From: Marinobacter sp.
GTDB lineage: Bacteria > Pseudomonadota > Gammaproteobacteria > Pseudomonadales > Oleiphilaceae
Direction of reading: 5' to 3'
Assembly (NCBI GenBank): GCA_017643965.1
Contig: JAEPMM010000053.1
Location: 1-12,249 of the forward strand
DNA: 12,249 nt
The number at the start of each line of letters is the position of its first letter. Position 1 is the stretch's first letter. The notes below the pieces were generated by a model. It made no database searches and was not told the origin of the DNA. It was given only the letters and a program-made list of their open reading frames with translations. A program made the translations under genes and the position numbers. Below, piece by piece: positions 1 through 6,849 of this stretch.

Positions 1-1132
1 GCAAAACGCTGTCATTAAAGTAGTGGGTGTAGGTGGCGGTGGCGGCAACGCCGTTCGTCACATGCTTAACAGTGACATTGAAGGTGTGGAATTCATCTGC
101 GCCAACACCGATGCGCAGGCTCTGTTTGATATGGATGCCCGTCAGATCATCCAGCTGGGTGGCAACATCACCAAGGGCCTGGGCGCGGGTGCAAATCCGG
201 AAGTGGGGCGCCAGTCGGCCCTGGAAGACCGTGACCGTATTGCCGAGGCCATCAAGGGCGCCGATATGGTCTTTATTACCGCCGGTATGGGCGGCGGCAC
301 CGGCACGGGCGCAGCGCCTGTGGTGGCCGAAGTGGCCCGCGAGCTGGGTATTCTGACCGTGGCCGTGGTGACCAAACCGTTCCAGTTTGAGGGCGGCAAG
401 CGCATGAGTGTAGCGGAGTCCGGCCTGAAGGAACTGGAAGAGAGCGTTGACTCCCTGATCACCATCCCCAACGAGAAACTGTTGGCGGTTATGGGTAAAA
501 AGACCAGCCTGCTGGACGCCTTCGCTGCGGCCAACGACGTGCTGCTGGGCGCGGTTCAGGGCATTGCTGACCTGATCACCCGTAACGGCATGATCAACGT
601 CGACTTTGCCGACGTGAAAACCGTAATGTCCGAAATGGGCATGGCGATGATGGGCACCGCCCGCGCAACCGGCGAAAACCGTGCCCGCGAAGCGGCCGAA
701 GCGGCCATTCGCAGCCCGCTGCTGGAAGATATCAACCTGCAGGGCGCGAAGGGTATTCTGGTCAACATCACCGCCGGCATGGACCTCAATCTGGGCGAGT
801 TCTCCGAGGTTGGCGACATTGTGCGTGAGTTCGCGTCGGATTCCGCCACCGTGGTTGTGGGCACCGTGATTGATCCGGAAATGACCGACGAGCTGAAAGT
901 GACTGTGGTCGCGACCGGCCTCGGTGGTGATCGTGAGAAACCGACCAAGGTAGTGGACAACACCCGCTCCCTGGACGGCAAGACCGATTACAACCAGCTG
1001 GATCGGCCTGCAGTGCTGCGTCGTCGTGCCGTGGCCCATGGTAATGTGGCAATCGATCAGAGCAAGGAAAGCGAAGAGCAGGGAGTCGACTATCTCGATA
1101 TTCCCGCATTCCTTCGCCGTCAGGCTGATTGA
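1..1132 (+). CDS. ftsZ: Cell division protein FtsZ (5' end cut by window edge)
   Basis: FtsZ is the tubulin-like GTPase that polymerises into the cytoplasmic Z-ring and recruits the divisome. The reading frame is open from base 2, and the first visible residues (QNAVIKVVGVGGGGGNAV) match the FtsZ N-terminus. By comparison with E. coli FtsZ, only about 8 residues are missing, giving roughly 385 aa in total, which is normal. Visible signatures are the N-terminal glycine-rich nucleotide-binding loop, the tubulin signature GGGTGTGAAP, and the T7-loop region NVDFADVKTVM, whose acidic residue completes the GTPase site of the next subunit. The C-terminal peptide DYLDIPAFLRRQAD is nearly identical to the E. 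coli peptide that binds FtsA and ZipA. A methionine-like GTG at base 23 is internal and not the start. ftsA and ftsQ would be expected upstream, outside the window; lpxC follows 212 bp downstream. Identification is secure. Confidence 0.98.
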   Translation, partial: QNAVIKVVGVGGGGGNAVRHMLNSDIEGVEFICANTDAQALFDMDARQIIQLGGNITKGLGAGANPEVGRQSALEDRDRIAEAIKGADMVFITAGMGGGTGTGAAPVVAEVARELGILTVAVVTKPFQFEGGKRMSVAESGLKELEESVDSLITIPNEKLLAVMGKKTSLLDAFAAANDVLLGAVQGIADLITRNGMINVDFADVKTVMSEMGMAMMGTARATGENRAREAAEAAIRSPLLEDINLQGAKGILVNITAGMDLNLGEFSEVGDIVREFASDSATVVVGTVIDPEMTDELKVTVVATGLGGDREKPTKVVDNTRSLDGKTDYNQLDRPAVLRRRAVAHGNVAIDQSKESEEQGVDYLDIPAFLRRQAD

Positions 1133-1157
1133 TAAACTATTGCAAGTGTGATCCGGT

Positions 1158-1195
1158 CCCGGTTTTCTGACGAATCAGAGAACCAGAACGCCGGG
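1158..1195 (+). other. Stem-loop in the ftsZ-lpxC gap
   Basis: The arms GGTTTTCTGA (1161-1170) and TCAGAGAACC (1175-1184) pair over 10 positions with one G-U wobble, around the loop CGAA. A second possible pairing, CCCGG (1158-1162) with CCGGG (1191-1195), uses part of the same left arm, so two folds may compete. No T-tract follows, so this is not a classical intrinsic terminator. It could attenuate read-through from ftsZ into lpxC or protect an mRNA end. The function is inferred; the inverted repeat is seen directly. Confidence 0.5.
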
Positions 1196-1282
1196 TTAAG
1201 CGTGCATTGGATTGCCGTGTGTGGGCTTATTGTAAATTTCAGGCAAAGCCAGATTGGTTAAATGGTACTCAGTCTGACTTTC

Positions 1283-1291
1283 TGATATTCT
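1283..1291 (+). promoter_or_regulatory. Possible extended -10 promoter for lpxC
   Basis: TG at 1283-1284, one base, then TATTCT at 1286-1291 resembles an extended -10 element (4 of 6 matches to TATAAT). No convincing -35 hexamer lies 16-18 bp upstream. If used, transcription would begin near 1298 and leave a leader of about 47 nt before the lpxC ATG. A separate lpxC promoter fits the 212-bp gap after ftsZ, but the match is weak. Confidence 0.35.
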
Positions 1292-1333
1292 CCGAGCAGA
1301 TTTTTGCCCAGAATATCGCCAATTTGTGACGGA

Positions 1334-1348
1334 ATGATGAACCGATGA
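1334..1348 (+). other. Mini-ORF overlapping the lpxC start
   Basis: ATG ATG AAC CGA TGA reads as MMNR-stop, and its TGA (1346-1348) overlaps the lpxC ATG (1345-1347) in another frame. The GGA that might serve as Shine-Dalgarno for lpxC lies immediately before the first mini-ORF ATG, too close to serve that ATG itself. It may be chance. If translated, it could couple termination to lpxC initiation. Confidence 0.25.
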
Positions 1349-2262
1349 TCAGACAACGGACACTCAAAAACACTATCCGTGCAACCGGTGTGGGGTTGCA
1401 TTCAGGGGAGAAGGTTTACCTGACCCTGAAGCCCGCACCTGTTGATTCAGGGATCATTTTCCGCAGAACCGATCTGGACCCGATGGTCGAGATCCGCGCC
1501 TGCGCCGAAAATGTTGGTGAGACCATGCTGTCCACGACGCTGGTAAAAGACGGTGTCCGTGTGGCCACAGTGGAGCATCTGCTGTCTGCCATGGCTGGTC
1601 TCGGTATCGACAACTGCTTTGTGGAGCTCAGTGCTGCCGAGGTGCCCATTATGGACGGTTCAGCCGGTCCGTTTGTGTTCCTGTTGCAGTCTGCCGGCAT
1701 CGCCGAGCAGGACGCTGCCAAGCGTTTCATCCGCATCAAGCGCGAAGTGACCATTGAAGAGGACGACAAGAAGGCGACCTTCCTGCCGTTTGAAGGCTTC
1801 AAGGTCAGCTTCGGGATCGACTTCGATCACCCTGTGTTCAAGGGGCGCGCCCAGACTGCCACTGTTGACTTCTCCAGCACGTCGTTCGTGAAGGAGGTCA
1901 GCCGGGCCCGTACTTTCGGTTTCATGCGTGATATCGAGAAGCTGCGTGCCATGAACCTGGCTCTGGGTGGCAGTGTGGATAACGCCATCGTGGTGGATGA
2001 CTACAAGATTCTCAACGAAGACGGTCTCCGTTACGATGACGAATTCGTCAAGCACAAGGTGCTGGATGCCATCGGCGATCTGTACCTGCTGGGCAACAGC
2101 CTGATTGGCGAGTTCCGCGGCATTAAATCCGGTCACGATCTGAACAACAAGCTGCTGCGTAAGCTCAGGGCTGAAGAGGATGCGTGGGAAGTGGTAACCT
2201 TTGACGACGAAGCCACTGCTCCGATTTCCTACATGAAGCCTGTGCTGGCGGCCCAGGCTTAA
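1345..2262 (+). CDS. lpxC: UDP-3-O-acyl-N-acetylglucosamine deacetylase LpxC
   Basis: LpxC is the zinc-dependent cytoplasmic enzyme that removes the acetyl group from UDP-3-O-acyl-GlcNAc, the committed step of lipid A synthesis. The protein is 305 aa, the same as E. coli LpxC, and begins MIRQRTLKNTIRATGVGLHSG, matching the family N-terminus, which fixes the ATG at 1345. The key residues fall exactly at the Pseudomonas aeruginosa numbering: E77 and H78 in VEHLL, H237 and D241 in KHKVLDAIGD, and H264 in SGHD. H78, H237 and D241 are the zinc ligands; E77 and H264 are catalytic. Only a weak Shine-Dalgarno (GGA, 1331-1333) precedes the start, and a four-codon mini-ORF overlaps it. The tail ends VLAAQA; in E. 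coli the LpxC tail directs FtsH proteolysis, but whether this one does cannot be told. The gene converges on dciA 11 bp downstream. Confidence 0.98.
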   Translation: MIRQRTLKNTIRATGVGLHSGEKVYLTLKPAPVDSGIIFRRTDLDPMVEIRACAENVGETMLSTTLVKDGVRVATVEHLLSAMAGLGIDNCFVELSAAEVPIMDGSAGPFVFLLQSAGIAEQDAAKRFIRIKREVTIEEDDKKATFLPFEGFKVSFGIDFDHPVFKGRAQTATVDFSSTSFVKEVSRARTFGFMRDIEKLRAMNLALGGSVDNAIVVDDYKILNEDGLRYDDEFVKHKVLDAIGDLYLLGNSLIGEFRGIKSGHDLNNKLLRKLRAEEDAWEVVTFDDEATAPISYMKPVLAAQA

Positions 2263-2277
2263 GGCTGGATGCCTTAA
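2259..2277. repeat. Inverted repeat holding both convergent stop codons
   Basis: TTAAGGC (2259-2265), spacer TGGAT, GCCTTAA (2271-2277) form a perfect 7-bp inverted repeat. The lpxC stop TAA (2260-2262) is in the left arm and the dciA stop (complement of 2274-2276) is in the right arm. No T-tract follows on either strand, so it is not a standard intrinsic terminator by itself, though it may protect 3' ends or slow polymerase. Confidence 0.6.
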
Positions 2278-2720
2278 TCCCGGACGTGGCTTGCGAGTTT
2301 TTCGAGAACCTCGCGTAATTGTTTGTCCTTCGTGTGCCCGGCTTCCTCTTTGAGGAGCCGGGCATTTTCATTACTGAGCGGTGCTTTCTCGAATTTCGGT
2401 TTATTGCGGAACCGCGCCGGCGCCACTTTGACCTTCAGTTTCCAGACAAATCGGAACAGCTCTTCGGTACGTAAGCGTTCCATAATCTCGTGCTGGCGAA
2501 AACGGATCTGGCTGGCGGCGCCGGCAGTTTCTGCCGACAGCACCAGTTCGCCCTCGTGACATGCAACAAAGCGCGCACCGCGGGCGAGATGATCGGGCAG
2601 GGCGGAAAGCACCACGGCTTCCGCTTGCTGATGCAGCTCCGCTTTGTTCATCAGTTCGCGAAGCACCGGTGCACGGCGAAAGGTGTCCGGGGTCAATTTG
2701 AGGTCTGATCGCTTTTTCAT
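2274..2720 (-). CDS. dciA: DUF721 / DciA-family protein (helicase loader type)
   Basis: This 148-aa protein resembles the DUF721 family. The family includes DciA, which binds and helps load the replicative helicase DnaB in bacteria that lack DnaC or DnaI. The fold region spans about residues 15-100, with HEGELVLSAETAGAASQIRFRQHEIMERL (58-83, in pieces) corresponding to the conserved strand-helix core. The C-terminal third is rich in Lys, Glu and Arg, probably flexible or helical. At the position where I expect the family's conserved Trp there is Ala (A68). Position supports the call: in Pseudomonas a DUF721 gene lies opposite in orientation between lpxC and an M23 peptidase gene. The ATG (complement of 2718-2720) has only a weak upstream GAG as ribosome-binding site. 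Family membership is fairly sure from context and core pattern; the helicase-loader role is inferred. Confidence 0.85.
   Translation of the reverse strand: MKKRSDLKLTPDTFRRAPVLRELMNKAELHQQAEAVVLSALPDHLARGARFVACHEGELVLSAETAGAASQIRFRQHEIMERLRTEELFRFVWKLKVKVAPARFRNKPKFEKAPLSNENARLLKEEAGHTKDKQLREVLEKLASHVRD
2335..2368 (+). terminator. Intrinsic terminator for lpxC, inside dciA
   Basis: The left arm TGCCCGGCTTCCTC (2335-2348), loop TTT (2349-2351) and right arm GAGGAGCCGGGCA (2352-2364) give 13 base pairs with one bulged T. TTTT follows at 2365-2368 on the plus strand. This GC-rich stem plus T-tract is a good Rho-independent terminator for plus-strand transcripts leaving lpxC, whose stop is about 75 bp upstream. 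It has no T-tract in the minus direction, so dciA transcription should pass. The whole element lies within the 3' coding part of dciA. Confidence 0.75.
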
Positions 2721-2951
2721 GGCCGCGTTTTTTCTCGACGACTCCGGTTACGATTGGTTACACTTCAGCACAGTTTGGAGGCAGTCCCTGTATTACACTC
2801 TTTTTACATTGTCTTATGCATGAGTGTCCACGGGCGACTGCGATAATTTCAAGTACGTAGTTGTTGCCAAGGAAGGCAGGCCCACTCAGAACTTCTGAGG
2901 CGCAACACTACAGGATCGGGTTGCGGCTCTTCTATGAAAACAGAAGACGGT
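2721..2951. promoter_or_regulatory. Divergent intergenic region, dciA / M23 peptidase
   Basis: This 231-bp gap must carry promoters for both divergent genes. On the plus strand TG-C-GATAAT (2839-2847) looks like an extended -10 (5 of 6 in the hexamer) without a clear -35. It would start transcription near 2854. On the minus strand TAATAC (complement of 2790-2795) is a weak -10 candidate with a TG directly before it and no good -35. A 15-bp palindrome, listed separately, lies downstream of the plus-strand candidate. No convincing small gene was found here. Confidence 0.45.
2885..2899. repeat. Palindrome ahead of the M23 gene, possible operator
   Basis: CTCAGAA-C-TTCTGAG is a perfect inverted repeat of 7-bp arms with a single central base. 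It lies about 30 bp downstream of the predicted transcription start and about 50-65 bp before the M23 start. The spacing suits a dimeric DNA-binding protein better than an RNA hairpin, though CTCAG-AACTT-CTGAG could fold in RNA. The binding protein is unknown. Confidence 0.45.
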
Positions 2952-3890
2952 ATGAATATTATTTTCGTTGGCAAGCGCCACGGCAAATCCCGAGTGGTTG
3001 CTGTAAATGCCCCGGTTGCCGCCGCACTGATCGTGGTTCTTATGGCGCTGCTGGCGCTGGCAAGCTGGTCCGGTTACCGCGTGGCCGTGAGTCAGGCTGA
3101 CGCAACAGAACCCACGCCATCGGAACTGGTGACCGAGTGGAAGGCCAAGCTGACCACCCAGAAATCAGAGCTGGCGGAGATCGAGCTGAACGTTCAGCAA
3201 CAGATTGATGCGCTGACGCTGCGCCTGGGCGAAATGCAGGGGCGTTTGCTGCGGCTGGATGCCTTGGGTCAGCGCTTCGTGGAGTCTGGTCTGGTGGCCA
3301 GCGACGAATTTGATTTTGATCAGCCGGCTGCCGTGGGTGGCCCGGAAGATGCCGGCCTTTCCGGGGACTCGTTTACGGCCCCGGAGCTGACGTCGATGAT
3401 TGATCAGCTGGCACGGCGTATAGAGGATCGTGAGCAGCAGCTCCGGCTGTTGGATCAGGTGGCGTCCCGTATGAAGCTGGAAGATGAGCTGTTTGTTGCC
3501 GGGCGTCCGATCACTTGGGGGTGGCTGTCCTCCCGCTACGGTTACCGGTCGGACCCGTTCACCGGCAAGCGCACCTGGCATGCCGGTGTTGATCTGGCCG
3601 GCAAAGAGGGCAGCGACATTATTGCTGTGGCTGGCGGTGTGGTGACCTACGCGGACGAGCGCTATGGCTACGGCAATCTGGTTGAGGTCGACCACGGTGA
3701 CGGTCTGGTCACCCGGTACGCTCACGCCAAATCGGTAGAGGTTAATGTCGGGGACGTGGTTCAGAAAGGGCAGGTGGTTGCGCTGATGGGCAGCACCGGC
3801 CGCTCCACCGGCCCGCACGTGCATTTTGAGGTGATTCGTAACGGCAAATCGGAAAACCCGGAAACCTACATCCAGCGCGCCAGCCGCTGA
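2952..3890 (+). CDS. Membrane-anchored M23 (LytM-type) metallopeptidase
   Basis: This is a predicted inner-membrane-anchored periplasmic peptidase of family M23, whose members cut peptidoglycan cross-links or act as regulators of such enzymes. Numbering from the chosen ATG (312 aa): a basic N-terminus (KRHGKSR), one membrane segment at about 20-38, a coiled-coil-like stretch rich in Gln, Leu and Glu at about 60-110 and 148-180, then the M23 domain at about 190-308. The zinc-site residues are present: HAGVD (H210, D214), YAH (H258) and HVH (H289, H291). It therefore looks catalytically intact, unlike divisome activators such as EnvC. An earlier in-frame ATG at 2934 would add MKTEDG. I prefer 2952 because AGAAG precedes it at suitable distance and MNIIF looks like a family N-terminus, but this is not certain. 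It sits upstream of secA, as in Pseudomonas. The substrate is unknown. Confidence 0.9.
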   Translation: MNIIFVGKRHGKSRVVAVNAPVAAALIVVLMALLALASWSGYRVAVSQADATEPTPSELVTEWKAKLTTQKSELAEIELNVQQQIDALTLRLGEMQGRLLRLDALGQRFVESGLVASDEFDFDQPAAVGGPEDAGLSGDSFTAPELTSMIDQLARRIEDREQQLRLLDQVASRMKLEDELFVAGRPITWGWLSSRYGYRSDPFTGKRTWHAGVDLAGKEGSDIIAVAGGVVTYADERYGYGNLVEVDHGDGLVTRYAHAKSVEVNVGDVVQKGQVVALMGSTGRSTGPHVHFEVIRNGKSENPETYIQRASR

Positions 3891-3900
3891 TCCTGTCAGT

Positions 3901-3921
3901 CGGGGGCTGATCCTGCCCCCG
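3901..3921 (+). terminator. GC-rich hairpin after the M23 gene
   Basis: CGGGGGC (3901-3907), loop TGATCCT and GCCCCCG (3915-3921) form a perfect 7-bp GC stem starting 11 bp after the M23 stop. The following CGCCTTTCCCTTTGTT is pyrimidine-rich but has no continuous T-tract, so termination strength is uncertain. GCTGATCCTG occurs twice here (3886-3895 and 3906-3915), the first copy containing the stop codon. Confidence 0.5.
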
Positions 3922-4018
3922 CGCCTTTCCCTTTGTTAACCACTCCCGTAATATCAGGACCTTACCTTGGGCAGCGTGATGCCACCCGCGCAATTGGCGC
4001 CGGTGTGAGCCCTGTCTT

Positions 4019-4046
4019 TTGTACTGCCGGCAAATAAGGTTAGAAT
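4019..4046 (+). promoter_or_regulatory. Likely sigma70-type promoter for secA
   Basis: TTGTAC (4019-4024) and TAGAAT (4041-4046) are separated by 16 bp. The -10 matches TATAAT at 5 of 6 positions and the -35 matches at 3 of 6. Transcription would start near 4053, leaving a leader of about 30 nt. The palindrome GCCGGC occurs at 4026-4031 in the spacer and at 4048-4053 just after the -10, which could be operator half-sites or chance. Confidence 0.5.
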
Positions 4047-4083
4047 GCCGGCTTCCTCCGATTAATCAAAGAAGCAGTGGTCT

Positions 4084-6822
4084 ATGTTCACAAAGATTGC
4101 AACGAAGATGTTCGGCAGTAAAAACGCCAGAGAAATCAAGAGAATGCGCAAGACGGTGCTGCGTGTTAACGAACTTGAGGAGCAGTTTGGCAACCTGTCC
4201 GATACCGAGTTGCAAGGCAAGACCGCCGAGTTCCGTCGCCGGCTTGATGAAGGCGAAAAGCTCGATGCGATCCTGCCGGAGGCCTTTGCCACCGTGCGAG
4301 AGGCCAGTCGCCGGGTCATGGGCATGCGCCACTACGATGTCCAGCTGGTGGGTGGTATCACTCTGCACGAGGGGCACATCGCCGAAATGAAGACCGGCGA
4401 GGGTAAAACTCTGGTGGCCACGGCTGCGGTGTATCTGAACGCGTTGCCCGGTAAGGGCGTGCATGTCGTAACGGTAAACGACTACCTGGCCCGCCGTGAC
4501 GCTGAGTGGATGGGCAAGCTGTACCGGTTCCTCGGACTTCAGGTCGGCGTTGTGGTGGCCGGCCAGGCTCCGGAAGAAAAGCGTGCCGCCTACGAGGCCG
4601 ATATCTGTTACGGCACCAACAACGAATTCGGTTTCGATTATCTGCGCGACAACATGGCGTTCAGCACCGAGGACAAGGTCCAGCGCGGCCTGCATTACGC
4701 CATCGTCGACGAGGTCGACTCCATTCTCATTGACGAAGCCCGTACCCCGCTCATCATCTCCGGTGCCGCCGAGGACAGCTCCAAGCTCTACCAGGCCATC
4801 AATACCCTGATTCCGAACCTGGAGAAAGGGGAGGTCAGCGAGGAGGGCGAGCCCAGTGGTGACTTCACCATTGACGAGAAATCCCGCCAGGCGGAACTCA
4901 CCGAGGGCGGCCACGAAAAGGTCGAAGAACTGCTGCTGGAGCGCGGTCTGCTGAAAGAGGGTGAAAGCCTGTATTCAGCCGCCAACCTGAGCCTGTTGCA
5001 CCACGTGCATTCCGCCCTGCGAGCCCATCACCTGTTCCAGAAAGATGTGGACTACATCGTTCAGGGTGATCAGGTGGTGATTGTTGACGAACACACCGGT
5101 CGTACCATGCCGGGGCGTCGCTGGAGCGAAGGCCTGCATCAGGCTATCGAGGCCAAGGAAGGGGTGCGGATCCAGGCCGAGAGTCAGACCCTGGCCTCCA
5201 CCACCTTCCAGAACTATTTCCGGCTCTACGACAAGCTTGCCGGTATGACCGGTACTGCCGATACCGAGGCGTTCGAATTCCGCCAGATCTACGGTCTCGA
5301 CGTGGTGGTGATCCCGCCCAACAAGCCGATTCAGCGGATTGACTACAACGATCTGATCTACCTGACGCAGGAAGAAAAGTTCCACGCCATCATTGATGAA
5401 ATCAAGGACGTCACCGCTGAGGGTCGTCCCATTCTGGTGGGTACCGCGTCCATCGAGGCGTCCGAGCTGCTGTCCATGCTGCTGAAGAAGGCGCGTATTG
5501 ATCACAAGATCCTGAACGCCAAGCAGCACGAGAGCGAAGCCCAGATCATTGCCCAGGCCGGTCGCCCCGGTGCTGTCACCATTGCCACCAACATGGCCGG
5601 TCGGGGTACCGACATCGTGCTGGGCGGTAACTGGGAGTTCGAGGTGGCGGGCATGGAAAACCCGACCGAGGAAGAGGCCGCGCGGATCAAGGCCGAGTGG
5701 ACCGAGCGTCACAATCAGGTGCTGGAGGCCGGTGGTCTGCACATCATCGGTACCGAACGCCACGAATCCCGCCGCATCGATAACCAGTTGCGCGGTCGTG
5801 CCGGTCGCCAGGGTGATCCGGGCTCCTCCCGTTTCTTCCTGTCGCTGGAAGATAACCTGATGCGTATTTTCGCCCCGGATCGTGTCAAGAGCCTGATGCA
5901 GGCCATGGGCATGAAGAAGGGCGAGGCCATTGAGCACCGCATGGTGACCAACGCCATCGAAAAATCCCAGCGCAAGGTGGAAGGCCGTAACTTCGACATG
6001 CGGAAAACCCTGCTGGAATACGATGATGTGGCCAACGACCAGCGCACGGTGATTTACGAACAGCGCAATGAGGTGATGTCATCGGACGATATTTCCGAGA
6101 TGGTGACCACCATCCGTGAGGACGTGGTGGATGCGCTGGTCAGCGAGTACATTCCGCCCCAGAGCATGCCGGAGCAGTGGGATGTGGCTGGCCTTGAATC
6201 CCAGTTGCAGTCTGAGATGGCCATCGATCTGCCGGTGCAGAAGTGGCTTGATGAGGACAGCAAGCTGTACGAGGAAAGCCTGCGTCAGAAGATTCTGGAG
6301 GCAATCGTCAGTGAGTATCAGGCCAAGGAAGCCGTGGCCGGTGCAGACTCCATGCGCAAGTTTGAAAAGCAGGTGTTCCTGCAGGTGATGGATACCCTGT
6401 GGAAGGAGCACCTGTCCAACATGGATCACCTGCGCCGGGGCATCCATTTGCGGGGCTACGCCCAGAAAAACCCGAAGCAGGAATACAAGCGCGAAGCCTT
6501 CAACCTGTTTGAAACCATGCTCGAGACCATGAAGCGGGACGTGACGCGGGTGCTGAGCCACGTGCGGGTGCAGAGCCGCGAGGAAATGGAAGAGATTGAG
6601 CGTCGGCGCAAGGAAGAACTGGAGCGTGAACTGGCCCGCGCCAAGCTGCGTCACGATGAAACCAGTGCCACGGCCCAGAGCCAGGCCCAGGATGGCGACC
6701 GCGACAGCCAGCAGGGTACGCCGGAAACGTTCGTTCGACAGGAGCGTAAAGTGGGTCGAAACGAGCCCTGTCCCTGTGGGTCCGGCAAGAAGTACAAGCA
6801 GTGTTGCGGTAAGGTCAGCTAA
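4084..6822 (+). CDS. secA: Protein translocase ATPase SecA
   Basis: SecA is the ATPase motor that pushes unfolded preproteins through SecYEG. The protein is 912 aa, against 901 in E. coli. Domains in order: an N-terminal helix (MFTKIATKMFGSKNAREIKRM, split by FGSKN as in Pseudomonas); NBD1 with Walker A GEGKT at 105-109 (K108 as in E. coli); Walker B-type DEVDSILIDEAR near 209; and the preprotein cross-linking domain. NBD2 follows with GRGTD and GRAGRQGDPGSSRF. A charged, probably flexible linker (about 835-890) precedes the zinc-binding tail CPCGSGKKYKQCCGK (C896, C898, C907, C908), which binds SecB and phospholipid. The start fits the family N-terminus, although the ribosome-binding site (GAAGCAGTGG) is poor. 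No secM-like arrest gene lies upstream, so E. coli-style SecM control is absent here. A strong terminator follows, separating it from argJ. Confidence 0.99.
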   Translation: MFTKIATKMFGSKNAREIKRMRKTVLRVNELEEQFGNLSDTELQGKTAEFRRRLDEGEKLDAILPEAFATVREASRRVMGMRHYDVQLVGGITLHEGHIAEMKTGEGKTLVATAAVYLNALPGKGVHVVTVNDYLARRDAEWMGKLYRFLGLQVGVVVAGQAPEEKRAAYEADICYGTNNEFGFDYLRDNMAFSTEDKVQRGLHYAIVDEVDSILIDEARTPLIISGAAEDSSKLYQAINTLIPNLEKGEVSEEGEPSGDFTIDEKSRQAELTEGGHEKVEELLLERGLLKEGESLYSAANLSLLHHVHSALRAHHLFQKDVDYIVQGDQVVIVDEHTGRTMPGRRWSEGLHQAIEAKEGVRIQAESQTLASTTFQNYFRLYDKLAGMTGTADTEAFEFRQIYGLDVVVIPPNKPIQRIDYNDLIYLTQEEKFHAIIDEIKDVTAEGRPILVGTASIEASELLSMLLKKARIDHKILNAKQHESEAQIIAQAGRPGAVTIATNMAGRGTDIVLGGNWEFEVAGMENPTEEEAARIKAEWTERHNQVLEAGGLHIIGTERHESRRIDNQLRGRAGRQGDPGSSRFFLSLEDNLMRIFAPDRVKSLMQAMGMKKGEAIEHRMVTNAIEKSQRKVEGRNFDMRKTLLEYDDVANDQRTVIYEQRNEVMSSDDISEMVTTIREDVVDALVSEYIPPQSMPEQWDVAGLESQLQSEMAIDLPVQKWLDEDSKLYEESLRQKILEAIVSEYQAKEAVAGADSMRKFEKQVFLQVMDTLWKEHLSNMDHLRRGIHLRGYAQKNPKQEYKREAFNLFETMLETMKRDVTRVLSHVRVQSREEMEEIERRRKEELERELARAKLRHDETSATAQSQAQDGDRDSQQGTPETFVRQERKVGRNEPCPCGSGKKYKQCCGKVS

Positions 6823-6849
6823 CTCCGCAGCTCGGCAAAACATCCGACG

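Noticed and set aside
2814..2822. TTATGCATG as a DnaA box near dciA
   Set aside because: Only about 6 of 9 positions fit TTATCCACA and there is no second box nearby; the link to a replication gene is not enough.
2861..3100. 79-codon frame overlapping the M23 start
   Set aside because: It reads through the M23 coding region in another frame, has a TTG start with no good ribosome-binding site, and its Arg/Cys/Gly-rich product looks like frame-shifted sequence.
3886..3915. 10-bp direct repeat GCTGATCCTG flanking the M23 stop
   Set aside because: Two short copies next to each other, with the second inside the hairpin; no sign of an insertion or attachment site, so probably local duplication or chance.
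4019..4390. TTG-started open frame of 123 codons over the secA 5' end, as a possible secM-like gene
   Set aside because: It overlaps secA out of frame, has no signal peptide or arrest-like motif, and its start lies in the -35 region of the likely secA promoter. It is a shadow of secA.
4975..5937. 320-codon minus-strand frame inside secA
   Set aside because: Long antisense frames are common in GC-rich genes with strong codon bias; its His/Gly/Leu-rich product matches no family I know and secA is fully intact on the other strand.
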